From Atrichornis clamosus (lineage: Eukaryota > Chordata > Aves > Passeriformes > Menuridae): 64,000 nt of DNA. Below are positions 41,791 through 54,488 of this stretch, piece after piece (the stretch's first letter is position 1; each line of letters starts with the position of its first letter). Under the pieces are notes generated by a model. The model made no database searches, was not told the DNA's origin, and was given only the letters and a program-made list of their open reading frames with translations. A program made the translations under genes and the position numbers. The stretch lies in assembly GCA_013400975.1 (NCBI GenBank), contig WBMZ01003276.1, positions 105,153 to 169,152 on the forward strand. Direction: 5' to 3'.

Positions 41791-42275
41791 ATCACAGAAT
41801 CATAGAATGGTTTGGGTTGGAAGGGATCTTAAAGATCATTCCATCCCCCCTGTCATGGACAGAGACACCTTCCACTAGACCAAGTTTCTCAGAGCCCCAC
41901 CCAGCCTGGCCTGGGACACTACCTGGGATAGGTCATCCATAGCTTCTCTGGGCAATACATTTCAGTGCCTCACCACCCTCACAGTAAAGAATTTTTTCCT
42001 GATACCGTATCCTCTTTCAGCTTAAAGCTATTCCCCCTTCTCCTCTCACAACATGCCCTTGCAAAAAGTCCCTCTCCCATGCCCCTTTAGGTACTGGCAG
42101 ACTTCTATAAGGTCTTCCTGAAACTTTCACTTTTTCAGGCTGAACAGCTGCAAGCCTGTCTTCATGGGAGACATGCTCCAGCCCTCACATCAATCCCAGT
42201 GGCCCTCCTCGGACTTGTTCCAACAGGTCTATGTGTTATGTTGGGGACCCCAGTGCTGGACACAGTGGAATTCCA
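41791..42275 (-). mobile_element. CR1 LINE fragment, 5'-truncated, 3' end intact
   Basis: The left end reads AATCATAGAATGG then TTTGGGTTGGAAGGGATCTT, which is the reverse complement of the avian CR1 3' terminus. The similarity to the CR1 3' region continues through the stretches around GACACCTTCCACTAGACC, CCTCACCACCCTCACAGTAA, GGCCCTCCTCGGAC and CAGTGCTGGACACAGTGG. About 485 bp of the 3' end remain, with no intact reverse transcriptase frame. Divergence looks moderate. The 5' breakpoint is approximate. Confidence 0.93.
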
Positions 42276-45200
42276 GGATGTGGAAGAGCTCCTCACAGAA
42301 ATGGTAGTTGAAAGCCTGCTCTCCTTGGGCCAGTGAAGGAGACCTTGCCTCCTCTTTGACACAACAAAATTCAGTCTTGCTCTAGATACTGAAAGAGTCA
42401 GAACCTGTCATACTCCTTACGTGCTCAGCAGCTGGCATTGCAGAAGCAACATGGCAGAGTCTGGTCACCTGCTGGTGTTGAATGAGCAGAGAGTGATCTG
42501 CTGTATCTCTAGGCTTGCTTTTCTGGGTTTGACTTGTTTTTCCAAGCCAGCTTGCAATTTATTGTCACAGCTGCCGGAACACACACTCTTATGTTAGACT
42601 TGTCCTAAGGAGGGAGTATGTGGCTGCCACCATTTTGGCAGAAGAGAGATAAATATAAATGAGTTTGAAAATTATAGATCTAGGCAAATAAAGCTGAATA
42701 TGCAATTTTTCTAGACTTTTTTTTCTCTGGGTCTCAGGTGCCTCACAATATGAGCATAGAATGGGAAAATAATGTACCCCTTGGCTAAAGAGGTCTAGAT
42801 TTTCAGGCACTGCATTAGTGGGGTGGAATTGCTTCCAATTTGAAGCCTAAATCAGAGCTAAGTTAGTGAGCTACTTCCAATGCCAAGCACCACAGATCAG
42901 CATATTGAGTTTTTTACATTTTTCTCCCTGTGTGATTAGCATTTTACTTGAGTCTGAGACATTAATCAATAAAAGCAATACCCTGTAAACAGAGTAAAAT
43001 GAAAAAGCAAGTGCTGCATTTTAATAATATAAATAGAAGACTGTGTGGCATGAGGGGCCAAGGAATAGCGTGCAATCTGAATACCATCAAAGGTAAAAGA
43101 ATTGAAGGCAAAGGAAATTTTCAAGGCCGATTGCACACGGATGAAAAAAAAAAGTAAAGAAAGATAAAATATTGAACACTGGTTAGTGTGGGGGATGTGA
43201 CTGAAATATTTTATTCTGTTGCTTTTTAAAAATTTTGTCCTTGCTGATGCCAATTTTAAGGGCAGAGAAGAGAGGGGAGGGAGAACCCAACCCTTGGACT
43301 CAATAAATTAAGTAGAACAACATAAAAAAAAATTTCAAACATTGCTGTTAAAGCAGGGTCCATTTCACAGTTTTTGTTCTTTAAAGAACACTTGTAATGG
43401 TTACTTAAAAAAAAATAAATTGAAATTTATCTCATTGTATAGGGTAGAAAATACCATGCTGGAAGCCTGAAAATAATAGTCAGCTGCTGTTCAGTGCTCT
43501 TCATCTACAGAGCTCAAGTGCTCTGGGAAGCTGGTGAGTATTGGCTTTCAGACAGAAAGTGCTGAGGCTGTGCCCTGGTGCCAGCGAGGTCGGGAAGGAA
43601 GTCAGTGTGGAAGTCAACATCACCTGCTAACTCATTTCATGCTGCATTCAACAGGTCACACTGGCACCAGGCAAAGCCATTCAATGCATTTCCCAACAGA
43701 GACCCCAAAAACCAGTGACAGACTGTCAGCATAGTGTGGCCAAGCAGTTCAGCCACGGGGACCAGATCTGGGGGGTGACTGAGGGAAACGGCTGTTCTTA
43801 TAGCCATCTCAGGGCTCCACAGCTGACTGAGCTCCCAGCAAGCCATGATCTGCTCCATGGGGATGGCATCCTGAACTTTTAAAGCCATGCAGGATTGCAT
43901 CGCCCATAGCTAAGCCATACCACCTCACCAGAAACTTTTCTTTTACTCTTCTCTCAGAGTCTGCTTACTTTGTGCACTGTATTTCTTTCTGAGCAGAAGT
44001 TAACATTAACCTTGTTGTTTACTTCCTGAAATTTGCCTTCTTCTCCTGCATCTTCCAGTCCTTCATATTCTTAGCAGTGTTATCACAACTTGGGAAACAG
44101 CTTTCGTTCATTAAGTGCTTTATTAATTAGCTTCTTTTAGAACTGCAGCAATTAGTGGGTTGAGCTTTCAACATTTGTCTTCTGTAGGCCCCACACACAG
44201 ATTTGCCAGTTGGTTATGCTTTTTCTTTGCACCTAAAGACTGGGTTTTGATTTAAAAAGAGATTTAGAATACAAAAGATGAAGAGCGAAAATTCTGAGCT
44301 GCATAAAGCCCATGAGAGTCCCCTTTAAAAAGGAAAGGGTCAGTGAGCCTAAATTTCCTTCTACTGCACCCTTCAGAAGACATTGCCTCCACTGCTGCTT
44401 GAAGGTAATTGCTACCTACCATGCTTCTCTTCTCCTCACATGGATTCTGGGATCATAACTGTTTCTAATCTGTACACTCCTAAAAATTTCTAGTGAAGAA
44501 AGGGTGTCTTCTATATCAAAGAGACGTTCCCAAACAGCAAGGTCTGTGTCCTTCAGTGAACTCTTTAGGAGCAACAAGTGATCCCCAAAAGGCTTGAAGA
44601 AGATGATGTCAAAAGCCTCCAAGCTAGGGCAGGAACAATGGAATAGGCTGATTTCTGAAAAGCCCGTAGGTAACTCCATAGTTTTCTAAACAGAAAAGTG
44701 TGGGTGCTTGTGGATTCCTTTCTTGGAAAAACAAGGAAGTAATGAGGGGTCTTGGCATGACTTGCTGATTGACTTCCTTCCTCCTCCTCCTCTTCTTCTT
44801 CTTCCAAGTTTTACCTGTTCTTCAGAGAATATGCTGCTCATTACTTAAGCATGATCAAAATGTTTGCTACTACACAAAAGTACTAATAAAAGGACATTGT
44901 AGGCAATACCAAAAGTGATAAGCTATTAGTTTGATCCTACAACACGGGTGTAAGGCTGCAGCTGCAATGTTCAGACTGTGGGACTGAGGTAAAAAATAAT
45001 AGCAGAGCAGATGTGTTTCCTTGCACAGCATGGAATAAAAAGAAACATCTGGCCCTTGGCCCCTAAAGGATATTTCTCACAGAGAAGACTAAATTAAGGG
45101 TGCATTGAAGATGTAGGGACTCAGCTAAAGGGAACTGCTGCTGCCTTAGTAACCATCTCTAACCCAGCTCCCAGCACAATGCCATTTAAAATATAGGGCA

Positions 45201-45461
45201 AAAATAATGGCATGCAAGATAAATGCAACCAAGTACAGACATCAATGTATCCACAAAATATATGTTGCTATCTTGTTCAAACAAATAAGTAAACAAACAA
45301 AGGAAATATTTTTAAACACTAAACATACGCCAGTTATATTGCTGCAGGATAAAACATGGGCTTTTTAAAAATCTATTGAGTCATAAATCTCCGTATTTCC
45401 CTTTGTGTTTGATCTCATAGATTACTCGGAGTTTCTAAAATGATAACAAGGCATGCATTAA
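42276..45461. other. Intergenic, nothing recognised as a gene
   Basis: Unique sequence to the right of the CR1 copy. The stretch 43010-43140 is non-repetitive and motif-rich, resembling conserved noncoding DNA, but is untested. Confidence 0.55.
44778..44806 (+). repeat. CCT/CTT simple repeat
   Basis: Consecutive CCT triplets followed by CTT triplets, pyrimidine-only on the plus strand. Confidence 0.85.
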
Positions 45462-45591
45462 AAATATTTCTCTTATTGTTACATTTCAAGCACGTTTACT
45501 GTTAGCTGCTTAGCTTCATTAAACGTGCTTGAAATATTTCTCTTATTGTTACATTTCAAGCACGTTTACTGTTAGCTGCTTAGCTTCATTA
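45462..45591. repeat. 60-bp tandem duplication with inverted 15-mer at the junction
   Basis: Positions 45462-45521 and 45532-45591 are identical over 60 bp, at a 70-bp period. The junction 45521-45535 reads AAACGTGCTTGAAAT, the exact reverse complement of ATTTCAAGCACGTTT, which lies inside each copy at 45483-45497 and 45553-45567. The result is a direct repeat with an embedded inverted repeat able to form either of two 15-bp stems. It is unrelated to any repeat family I recognise. Confidence 0.95.
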
Positions 45592-46044
45592 TGTATCATA
45601 GTCTGAATCTACAAATCAAGTATAATTAGACTTGGAGAACTGATTGGATTTCTAATTAAGCTACATTGGAAACAACAATGCACAATCAGTAAATATTCTG
45701 ACTAGGTACATTTTAAAGAGCAACTCTTGGGCTTTTTGCTGATGACTAGACACCAGTGTCATTAAATTTGTTGGTGGCAAGCAAATTTTAAAGCTAAAAT
45801 AGAGGCAATTAGTAAAGATCTTGAAATATTTAATCACGTTTGTCCAATTAGTGTGCAATTAGGCAATGGTGTGGCGTGGGACAAACATTCTGCTTCACTG
45901 TTTGGTACAGAAGGATCCCTTTGAAATTTTGCTATTTAGTTTATTGATATATAAAAAGGAAGTTATGGTTGTAATTTCCAATTTAAAAAAATACTGTGCA
46001 GATGGTCTGACTATATATTTAACAATGTTAAACAAAACTAAACA

Positions 46045-46112
46045 AGGGAAGCATGTTACCTGAAATTACACAGCTGTGAATCAGTGAATAAGCTCCAGAT
46101 CACATTAGATTA
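46045..46112 (-). mobile_element. Possible MIR core remnant
   Basis: ATTACACAGCTGTGAATCAG, preceded by GTTACCTG and followed by AAGCTCCAGATC, resembles the reverse-complement MIR core around GGTCACACAGCTAGTAAGTG. The match is short and chance is not excluded. Confidence 0.3.
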
Positions 46113-48389
46113 CAGCTGTGGGCATCTTGATCACTCAAAGCACCAGGTAGTTATGCTGGTAAAATCAAAGCTGAGTAAGTTGGTGTGTCACACCTCGAGA
46201 TGATATGATTATTTTGTCCTTGACCGAAAATACTTTTTTTCTTTGAGCTTTGCCTAGCTGTTTTGCATTCCTTCCACAAAGCTTTGTGTTGGCAAGTTTG
46301 TTGTGGAAAGTCAAGTGGTAGCTTTCATGAATAAGCCACTTAAGTATTATCTTGACTTGCCTTCAGCTTCAGGATTTGACTCTCTTTTTGGCAAATTTTG
46401 GACTCTCTTTTAAAAACAATCGCAACATTTATTAGTTGATTTGCAAAACTTCAACATAGTGTTTGGGCTGGCATGTGGAATGTTGCTGTCATGCATTTAC
46501 ATGTGTAACCCTGCACCAACAGCATCGTCATATTGGTGTTTTATCAATTGGTTTGCTCTGTTTGGTCATGTGCAGACACTCAAGGAAACAGTGCCAGGGA
46601 ATGTCCCCAGGTGCTGGAGCTCAATTTTCCGGATTGTTAAATTGTTACAGCGGTCCTTGGCATGGTGCTGACTTGGGTCAAGTATGACTCTCCCCAGCCA
46701 TCCCTGGACACAGCTCGTGCTTAACACTTGCCAGGGACCATTCCCAACAGGCATTCTGGGAGGGAAGGGGGATTAGGAGAATGGATGTGGGCCATCTTGT
46801 GCCAGCTGTCCTCCTCAACAAAGTGCATCTAACCTTCTACTGTCAATAATCCCTGTGGGTTCCAAAGGAGTGAACCGGAGGGAAGGTGTATAAGAGAACT
46901 AACTAGGGTTGACACCAGCCTGGATCCCTGGCTTCCTTTCCACTGCAACGGCCATCTGGTTTCCAACTTGTATTCAATATGGACTAAGAAACAAGAAGAG
47001 ACTCTGTCTTCCCCAGGTGGTCATAAAAGAGATTTGGTTTAGCTGGTGTTTCGATTTGATTGACAGATAATTTTTTTCCAAAGAAAATAGGTGATCAAAC
47101 TTTAAAAGGTCTTTCTACGTATTTCTCATAAATGCTATCATTTCTGAAATGCTGTTAAGCCATTGTGGATTTAAATACTGTCAATTATACTTTCATGTCT
47201 GAGAAATTTTTCTTTTTTTTTTTCTGTCTTTGATAGATGCAGACCTGGAAATTCAAAGTAGAGAGTTTTGCTGTGCAACCAGGTTGGTGCTTGCAGAAAT
47301 TTTACAAACACAGTTGTGTTCATTTCTTTAGCAACATTAAGTCAAAACAAAATATTTTTGAACTGAAAAAAAGAAATGATGTTAAGAGGAATATTGTACG
47401 GGAAAGAAATGAAACAGGTAAAAAAGCCGATAATAGATAATTACACAGACATTCATCTACTCCACAACCGTAGGCTTGAAAAAATTCAGCTGGATTGAAG
47501 GCTAGATTTTAACTCTTTGGTATTCAAAGGTTAAAAGCAAAGTTTTTCAAGTCTGCTACTTTCCACATCTTAGGAGTGTATCAGGTTTTCCTGAGTGCTT
47601 TCTCTCAGGCAGAAAACAGACCAATGCTCCCCTGGGGGTACAGGACTCCATCAGCCCTCTCTTGCCACATGGGCATTGCTTTAAGCCCCCTGTAAACCTG
47701 ACTGCAGGGAAGGGATTTTGAGCCCTGTTTTGAAGGTAATCTTGTGGTACATGAACCACACAAGCTTTAAATTGTGATTGAGAATAATTGATTATAATAA
47801 TATTTGTTGGTGTTTTACACATATGTACATGATGTCCTTAATAACATTTCTTGATTTCACTTAGTTTAGAGATATGCCCTGATTCACAGAAGAGTCAAGT
47901 TTCTATGGATGTAAAAAATAAGAGCTGCAGGTTTCAATATGTTGGCAAATTGGCTGCCAAATTCTATTTGGAAAAAAAGATGTAAAAGCAGTATCTCATG
48001 GTCTCTGCCTCACCACATTTTGCTTCGAGTAAGAGATTAGGAAACCAAATCAATAGGCCAAATGCCAGAAGATTGAATAGCCAGCTACAGATGCAGTGCA
48101 AGACAAGGTGTACCTCTTACAGTTAAAGTCTTGTGAAAATCACACAGGTCCCCATAGGTGTTCATCAAACTTTTAGGGCTGTGGCTTACAATGTTCTTCA
48201 GTCCCTGGAAGAAAACAGTACCATTTCACAGCTTTTAAACATCTAAGAAAAGAAGAGAAAAACTGCATCTGTAGTAGTAGAAAGGTAGTAAACCTAGCTT
48301 TATGTTGCACTTCAGTGTGAGTATTTCTGTATTTATATCCAGGATTGTGTGCTCAAGTTTCACAAACTGTGACCTCTACCCTCAGGCAG

Positions 48390-48487
48390 ATATATACATA
48401 CATATATAACAGAACCACATATATGTATATATGTATATATATGTATATATACACATATACATGAGTATCCATATATGTGTATACACA
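48390..48487 (+). repeat. TA/TATATG-rich microsatellite
   Basis: Imperfect TATATG, TATACA and TATATA units with a 10-15 bp interruption (48410-48418). The mix of TATATG and its complement CATATA makes the tract partly self-complementary, so hairpins or a cruciform are possible. Confidence 0.9.
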
Positions 48488-49364
48488 AATGGTGCATGTA
48501 TAGGAATTAAGAACTTCAAAAAAGAAAATAATGTTTGGGAAATTCAGAAAAGGAAACTCCTGTTTATTCGATAATGGAAACAAAACCATCACTTCAATAG
48601 CAATTCATACACCACTGTCAAAGCAAGTTCCGGGTGGATGTGCAGACCTGCAGGTTCTCTGTAGTTGCTGAATTCCTCTCCGTGTTGTCTTTATCAAAGA
48701 GGTAAATGCAGATTCAAAAAAATTGTTTTGATGTGCAAGACATCACAGAACAGCAGCTCCATTCATTGCAGAGAGAGTCCATTATTTAAGTCTCTCAGGC
48801 AACTGTACAGATTCCCCATAAAGGGAAAAATAACATGACTGTGGAAATAAAACCCACAACAGTATGTGTTCTGCCTGCTTCTGGGATCTTTCCCTCCGCT
48901 TTTCATGTCTTGATTCTGTGAAATGATATTAGGCTTGGGCTCATGCACTGGCAGTCTCTGACAGGCAGTCACTCCTGGCCAAAGCAATACCTGTGTTCTT
49001 CCCAGACTCTTCTGTTCCTGGCTGCAAGGGTGAAGAGGGCATTGCTAAGAGGCACTGAAGGCTTGTCACCTGCCTTTTGTCCTTGGGTCTTCCCCTTGGC
49101 TCACCATAGCTTTTGCTCCTGTGCCTACAGCAGAACTCAGGGCCTGCTGCAACTCAAAGGGGATGGGGCAGATCTGGCTCAATGCTACTGGGGAGCTGCA
49201 GGATGTGTGGGGCTCATCCCCAGAGCCACATCCCCCATGGAGATGTTCACATACGGAGATGGGAAAGGCAGGTTGGAGCTGGGGCAGAAGGAAAGGGGAA
49301 ATCAAGCCCTATCACCCCTACAGTCCAGGACTGCTGTCAGACTGCCCAGGTGACACATCATCCA

Positions 49365-49396
49365 GCCACTCTCCTGTGATAGCCACTCTCCTGTGA
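49365..49396 (+). repeat. Short direct repeat AGCCACTCTCCTGTGA x2
   Basis: Two adjacent copies of AGCCACTCTCCTGTGA with no larger structure. It is probably a slippage event. Confidence 0.8.
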
Positions 49397-51029
49397 CAGC
49401 AGGGGGAACAAAGTTTCCCCATTTTCCCTCCATACTGTCATAAACCATGCCAAGGTGTAGAATGGGTCTGTGAAATTAATTATACTGTGAGTGCTTGGTA
49501 ATCAAATGAATTGTAAATTGTACACTATTAAAACAGCATCAGAGCATTGACTGATCTATTATTCTTTAGAGAAATGTATGAAGATAAGAGCTTTATATGC
49601 TTTAGGGTTCTTTCCAGCCACCACACAAAAAAATTTGGCAATATTTTGTTACTGCCTGAGTTGCACCTGACACAACACTGTTTGCTTATTTTTATTACTT
49701 TGTCTCATATTTAATATAGATGAGGTAGTATACAGTACAAGTGACATATACATGCCCAGTCTCCTTCTGTTTATCGTGTTTCAGATTGCATTTGGGATTA
49801 ATCACTCTCACATTTTTGTAAAAAAATCTGTAGGTGCAGAAAAGTGAGATAAATATTAAGAAATATGTCCTTTTGCACAAATCATGCACCTAACAAGATG
49901 CACAGCTATTGTTAGCCAATCATTTTCCCTGCATGTTGCTCCTTGCTGCCTACCTGTCTTTTAGCTTCTGAGGACTGTAAGAGGGCTTGGTGGGGAGCTG
50001 TATGTGCACAAAAACCTTGTAAGTAAAACCAGCAAAGAAAAGACCTTGGAGCTGGATTCTTCAAAATCCAAGGTTCTTCAAACCTGTGTGCACGTTTTCC
50101 TCCTTTTCTTCCACAATGCATGCCCTGCTTCACCTTCCTCTCATGCAGTATCTGATATCCAGGAAACCTGTTCTCATGTTTGCGCTGGCATCTTCTGGGT
50201 TATACAGATCAAAACCTCATAGAGACGCTAGCTTGCTGTAGGACTACCTTATAGGCAATCCCTCCTATGCATCAGGTAATGGTCTTTCCCACCCCTTGCC
50301 TCCAGGAAAGGCACACACTGTTCTACAAGCAGGGGTATCATTATTTTTTGTTTAAATGCCCCCATTGAAGAAATGGAGGCAGAAGCTACTCCAGAATAGC
50401 TTTTCCCACAAGGTCTCTTTATATTCCCTCCTTGAAGCAAGATGCACGAAGAGTATGCCCTATCCATGCTTGTCAGAGAAGAGGAGAAACAGCTGGAGAA
50501 ACATCCTCCTCCTTCCAGCTGGAGACACATTTCCTGACTAAGCTGCTCAAGGCAGGGACATGTTAGTTTCTACAGGCAGTAAATTCATCAGTGGTCCCAT
50601 ACCAACAGGGAAGCTTTGGGGGTTGTCATACCCCAGAGTGATCTCAAGTGTTTATTTTCTGGTGCAGAGGACCAGTGGCAGCCAGTCACATCCTCCCTCC
50701 TTCAGAGAAGGCCTAACAGAAAAATAGTTTTCCTTTGACTGCAAGATCTAAATGGACATTAAGCAAAACTCACTACTCAAAAAGTCAAATAAATTATTTC
50801 AATTCGAGTGAAGACTCATTTAAAATAGTTGAATGAATTTCAGTCTTTGCTTCCCCTCAATTCAGGCACAGGAGACAGTGACATTTTCCTGGCTAATATA
50901 TTTCCATAATGGAGTAAGGCATCTTTGCTTATTTTCCAATTTTTTTCAAAAACGAGAGAATTTATATTTTTGAGAATTTGAATTCTTCGGAACAACCCTC
51001 CTAACTCTATTTAATAGTCTAAAATACGG

Positions 51030-51285
51030 TGCTGCCTTTCTCGACACTCATCAGCCCCGCAGAAGTCACTACTATCTTTCGGGAATGCGCTGCCTCCCGC
51101 TCCCCGGGCAGACTCTGCCAGGAGGTGCACTGCGTCCTCAAATTCAAGAGAGGGCAGCATTTTCCTTAGGCTGATCCAAAGGAAGGGGGACGACTCCCAA
51201 CTGTGTAGAAGAATGTCAGCAAGTGAAAATCGCCGGTCACAAAATACACGAACGTTCTGAGAAATTAAATTTAATGGAAGACGTG
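51030..51285. promoter_or_regulatory. Isolated CpG-dense islet, candidate distal element
   Basis: About a dozen CpGs fall between 51040 and 51260, whereas the surrounding desert has very few. No convincing open frame or splice structure accompanies it. CAAGAGAGGGCAG near 51147 is a partial CTCF-like match. It is most simply a hypomethylated enhancer or a remnant CpG island. Confidence 0.35.
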
Positions 51286-54200
51286 CAATGTTCTTAGGAC
51301 TTTATACAGATATACACCAAACCAAAACCAAACAAGCTATTAATTATCAACGATATTAATGAATATATCCCATATATCCTATCTGTGTTCCAGGAATTCT
51401 TTGCGTAGTCTGTTGTGCAGCTGTAATGCTGTCTCTGCAGCACATCACAATGGCTTTGCCACCAACTTTTGCACTTCAATAGCCAAGTAATAACAGACTA
51501 AAGCACCCCAGATAAATACCATATATGAATGATGTGCTAAACTGTGCCTGAGGTAATTAAAGATTCCACTGCCCTCTCATTAAAATCCCTATTCAGTGAA
51601 AATCTTCAAACTATGCCTAAAACGCTACCAGGCTGCTATTTTGATTACTTCAGTATTTGCTTTAAAACTGGCAAAACTAATCCAAAGCAAAAAATCAGAA
51701 TTTTGTGATGTAACCCCAAAATATGTGTCTTCTAGTGTGAAATGATCATTAATGCAAGGAAAGATCAGAGCTTATTTTAATCTAGAAACCTGGACCCTTG
51801 TGATCAAGAGTATGCTCCTTTCAGCTGACTGTGACTTACCTTCTGTTTGTGAAGAATCCATCCAATGTTTGCTCTGCTGGAACAACAGCACAGCATTGAC
51901 TTCTACAAAGAAATTCTAAGGATCAAGGTATATTTAAAGTACACACTGGTTTCTAAAAAAATTAGAGGGCACCCAAGCATCATGCAACACTTTTGAGTTT
52001 ATCCCCACTCTGCTTTTGGTGCAATGTTACCCTCTTGAAATAACTGTACTTCAGCACTGTCTCTAGCACGTTCAGCCAGGTTGCCTGAATTACTGAAGAG
52101 CCCAGGACAGAGCAAATACACATTTTCATTCTCTGTTTGCATCTAACAAATAGCAGATGTTGCAATATTGAAGATGCACACCTGATGTGACTAACAAGGG
52201 ATTTCTAAAATATTTGCCCTATGATGACAGCCACCCTGCTATTAAGCATTTACTTAAGGAAACCTGTACAAAGGGAAATGTCGTAGCAATTCTCAAGAAA
52301 GAGAAAGCTGCTTGAAATAAAGGTTTCTTGTGTGACCTTGGGCTAAATCCGCATTACCAGAAGAATGCAGACTCAAGCTTGAAAATACTTGCTTCCTACC
52401 AGCCTTCAACACCCACTAAAGACTCCCTGAAGCAGCCTGTGGAACTCAGGACCTGGTGACGCTGCCCTCCCAGCCACTGGCCCTGCCTTCCCTCAGGCGG
52501 CAGCCCCTGCCATGTGACCGTCCCCACAGTCCCCGAGAAGTGCCAGCTGAACCCTCTTGCACCCACCGGAGGGAATCTGGCACGGCACCTCCCGGCAAAC
52601 CTGCCAGGAAGCAGGGTCAGCCCTTTGCAAATAAACCCTGCCTGATCTGAGTAACACAAATGGACGCCTGGAAGATTAATTCATCCCCTGTAATAATACA
52701 ACTACTGTTTGCACAAACCAGTGGCATGCAAGAGTTTCTTATTAAAATGCTCAGGATACGCATTAAGATACCTCTAAACAAAGTATGGCTTAAGGACGAG
52801 AGAGAGTGAAAAATTTCCTTGCTTACAATTTGCCATTCTTTCATCAGATTTGATATAAAGCTATGAGCAGCACTATAAATGGACCAACGAGTTGTCTAAT
52901 CGTCTAGAACACCCTCACGTAATTTATATCATCTCTTAATTTCTGTTTTGTAACCTCCATAGCTGTCTTCAGTGAATCATAGCATATAGCTCTACTTCGA
53001 AAGCATATCAGGGTATGATTTTTCCCTTTGTTTCCCACTTTCCCACAATGGAAGCATGCAAATTTCAGCAAGGTATGTACCTACCGCATTAATCCTTTCT
53101 AATGTGATTCCAGTCATCTCCTTAAAAGCAGAATCCAAGAGATTATTTTTACTGTTTCTATTCTCTATTTTGGCATACAGTTTTCTTGCTGAAAGGATAT
53201 TAATCTAACTCTATACACACAGAGATGAATATACAGTTGAATCACAGATACATATCAATTTAACACACATCACAGACTGGAAATACATTATTAAAATTAA
53301 CTGCATTACAGAGAATAGATGTATAGACAAAACTGCTGAGGTACTCGACTCTCCCAATTCCACGGTGTCTTAACACTTGCCGCAAACCTGCCATCCCTTT
53401 GTAATGCAGTCCTGAGATGCTTAATCTGCTTTCTCTCTTCCACCGATGTAAATCAGCAGCAAAGTTGCCCATGGAGGAGTGGAGTCTGGGGGATAATTGT
53501 GGCCTGGTGGGTTATCTATCTGTAGCTGCATGCACAGTGGGTCTGCTCACCAAATTTTTAGCGTGAATATTTTTTCGGGCTCTTTTCCAGCAGGGAGTTA
53601 GGAAGTGAGAAACAACAAAACTAGTTTAAAACACCAGGTAAATCAGACCAGCTTATTGTGAAACCTATCACCACACATGATTGTTATGATAATAAATGTG
53701 GGTGAGCTCTGGTTATTACATGCACAGCCCTGTACTAACTGCTCCCTACCGCTCGCCCGTTCTCTCACTTTAGCAACACCCCACACACCTGTTCAAATAA
53801 TATTACTATTACCTTGTGTTGACACCACATCCACCCTTTCCTTTCATATAATAAGAGCTCCTGGTGAACTGTAAATGGAAAGCTTGCGGTAGCAGAAGCT
53901 GATTGTTTACCTGTCTCCAGTTTGTCGCCACAGATACTTGGTCAGGAGAAAGGAACAAAGATCAATTTGACATCCTTGTTAAGCAGGATTTGCCCCCCAC
54001 CTTACCCACAAAAGGTTACGAGTTGCTATTCAAGCCTGAGCTCCGCAGGTGTGCCATCACACCTGTCTGAAAGAAAACAAAATACAGTTTGTTTCAATAT
54101 GGCTATTGCCCCAGCAAAATAAAGAAGACCTTGCCCTGCAACACAGACACAAGCATTTGTTTTAATATTTCAATGAATCCAAGCAAACACTGACGGATAG

Positions 54201-54356
54201 CTCTGTTTATATTTAGCATACAAGCCAAATACGATGCAAGCTTCCCCAGCAATTGATGGCAGTGAGCATCTGACCCTGCCCTGCCCACTAAACTAACTCA
54301 TGGGCAAACTCAACTCAAAACCCATCTGGCAATGGAAAAGAGAATTTTATAACTCT
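51286..54356. other. Intergenic, nothing recognised
   Basis: Mostly AT-rich unique sequence, with a short GC-richer patch at 52440-52620 and an octamer at 53056-53063. Confidence 0.6.
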
Positions 54357-54488
54357 CAAGGTGTTACAAAGCCAGGTTGAATGGGGCTTTGAGCAACCTA
54401 GTCTAGTGTTCCTGCCCATGGCAAGGGAGTTGGAACTAGGTGATCTTTAAGGTCCCTTCCAACTCAAACCATTCTATGATTCTATGAT
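54357..54488 (+). mobile_element. CR1 LINE 3'-end fragment (about 130 bp)
   Basis: This plus-strand fragment contains the CR1 3' end segments GGGGCTTTGAGCAACCTAG, GAACTAGGTGATCTTTAAGG and TCCCTTCCAACTCAAACC, and finishes with two ATTCTATG units. It is severely 5'-truncated, as is usual for CR1, and is noncoding. Confidence 0.93.

Larger units (their letters stand above)
46113..51029. other. Intergenic, nothing recognised as a gene
   Basis: Unique sequence apart from the TATATG microsatellite and the short direct repeat at 49365. The overlapping frames around 48940-49400 are under 140 codons and not recognisable. Confidence 0.6.

Noticed and set aside
52325..52345. TGTGTGACCTTGGGC, a MIR-like word on the plus strand
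   Set aside because: The match is confined to about 15 bases. Neither flank continues the MIR core, so chance is likely.
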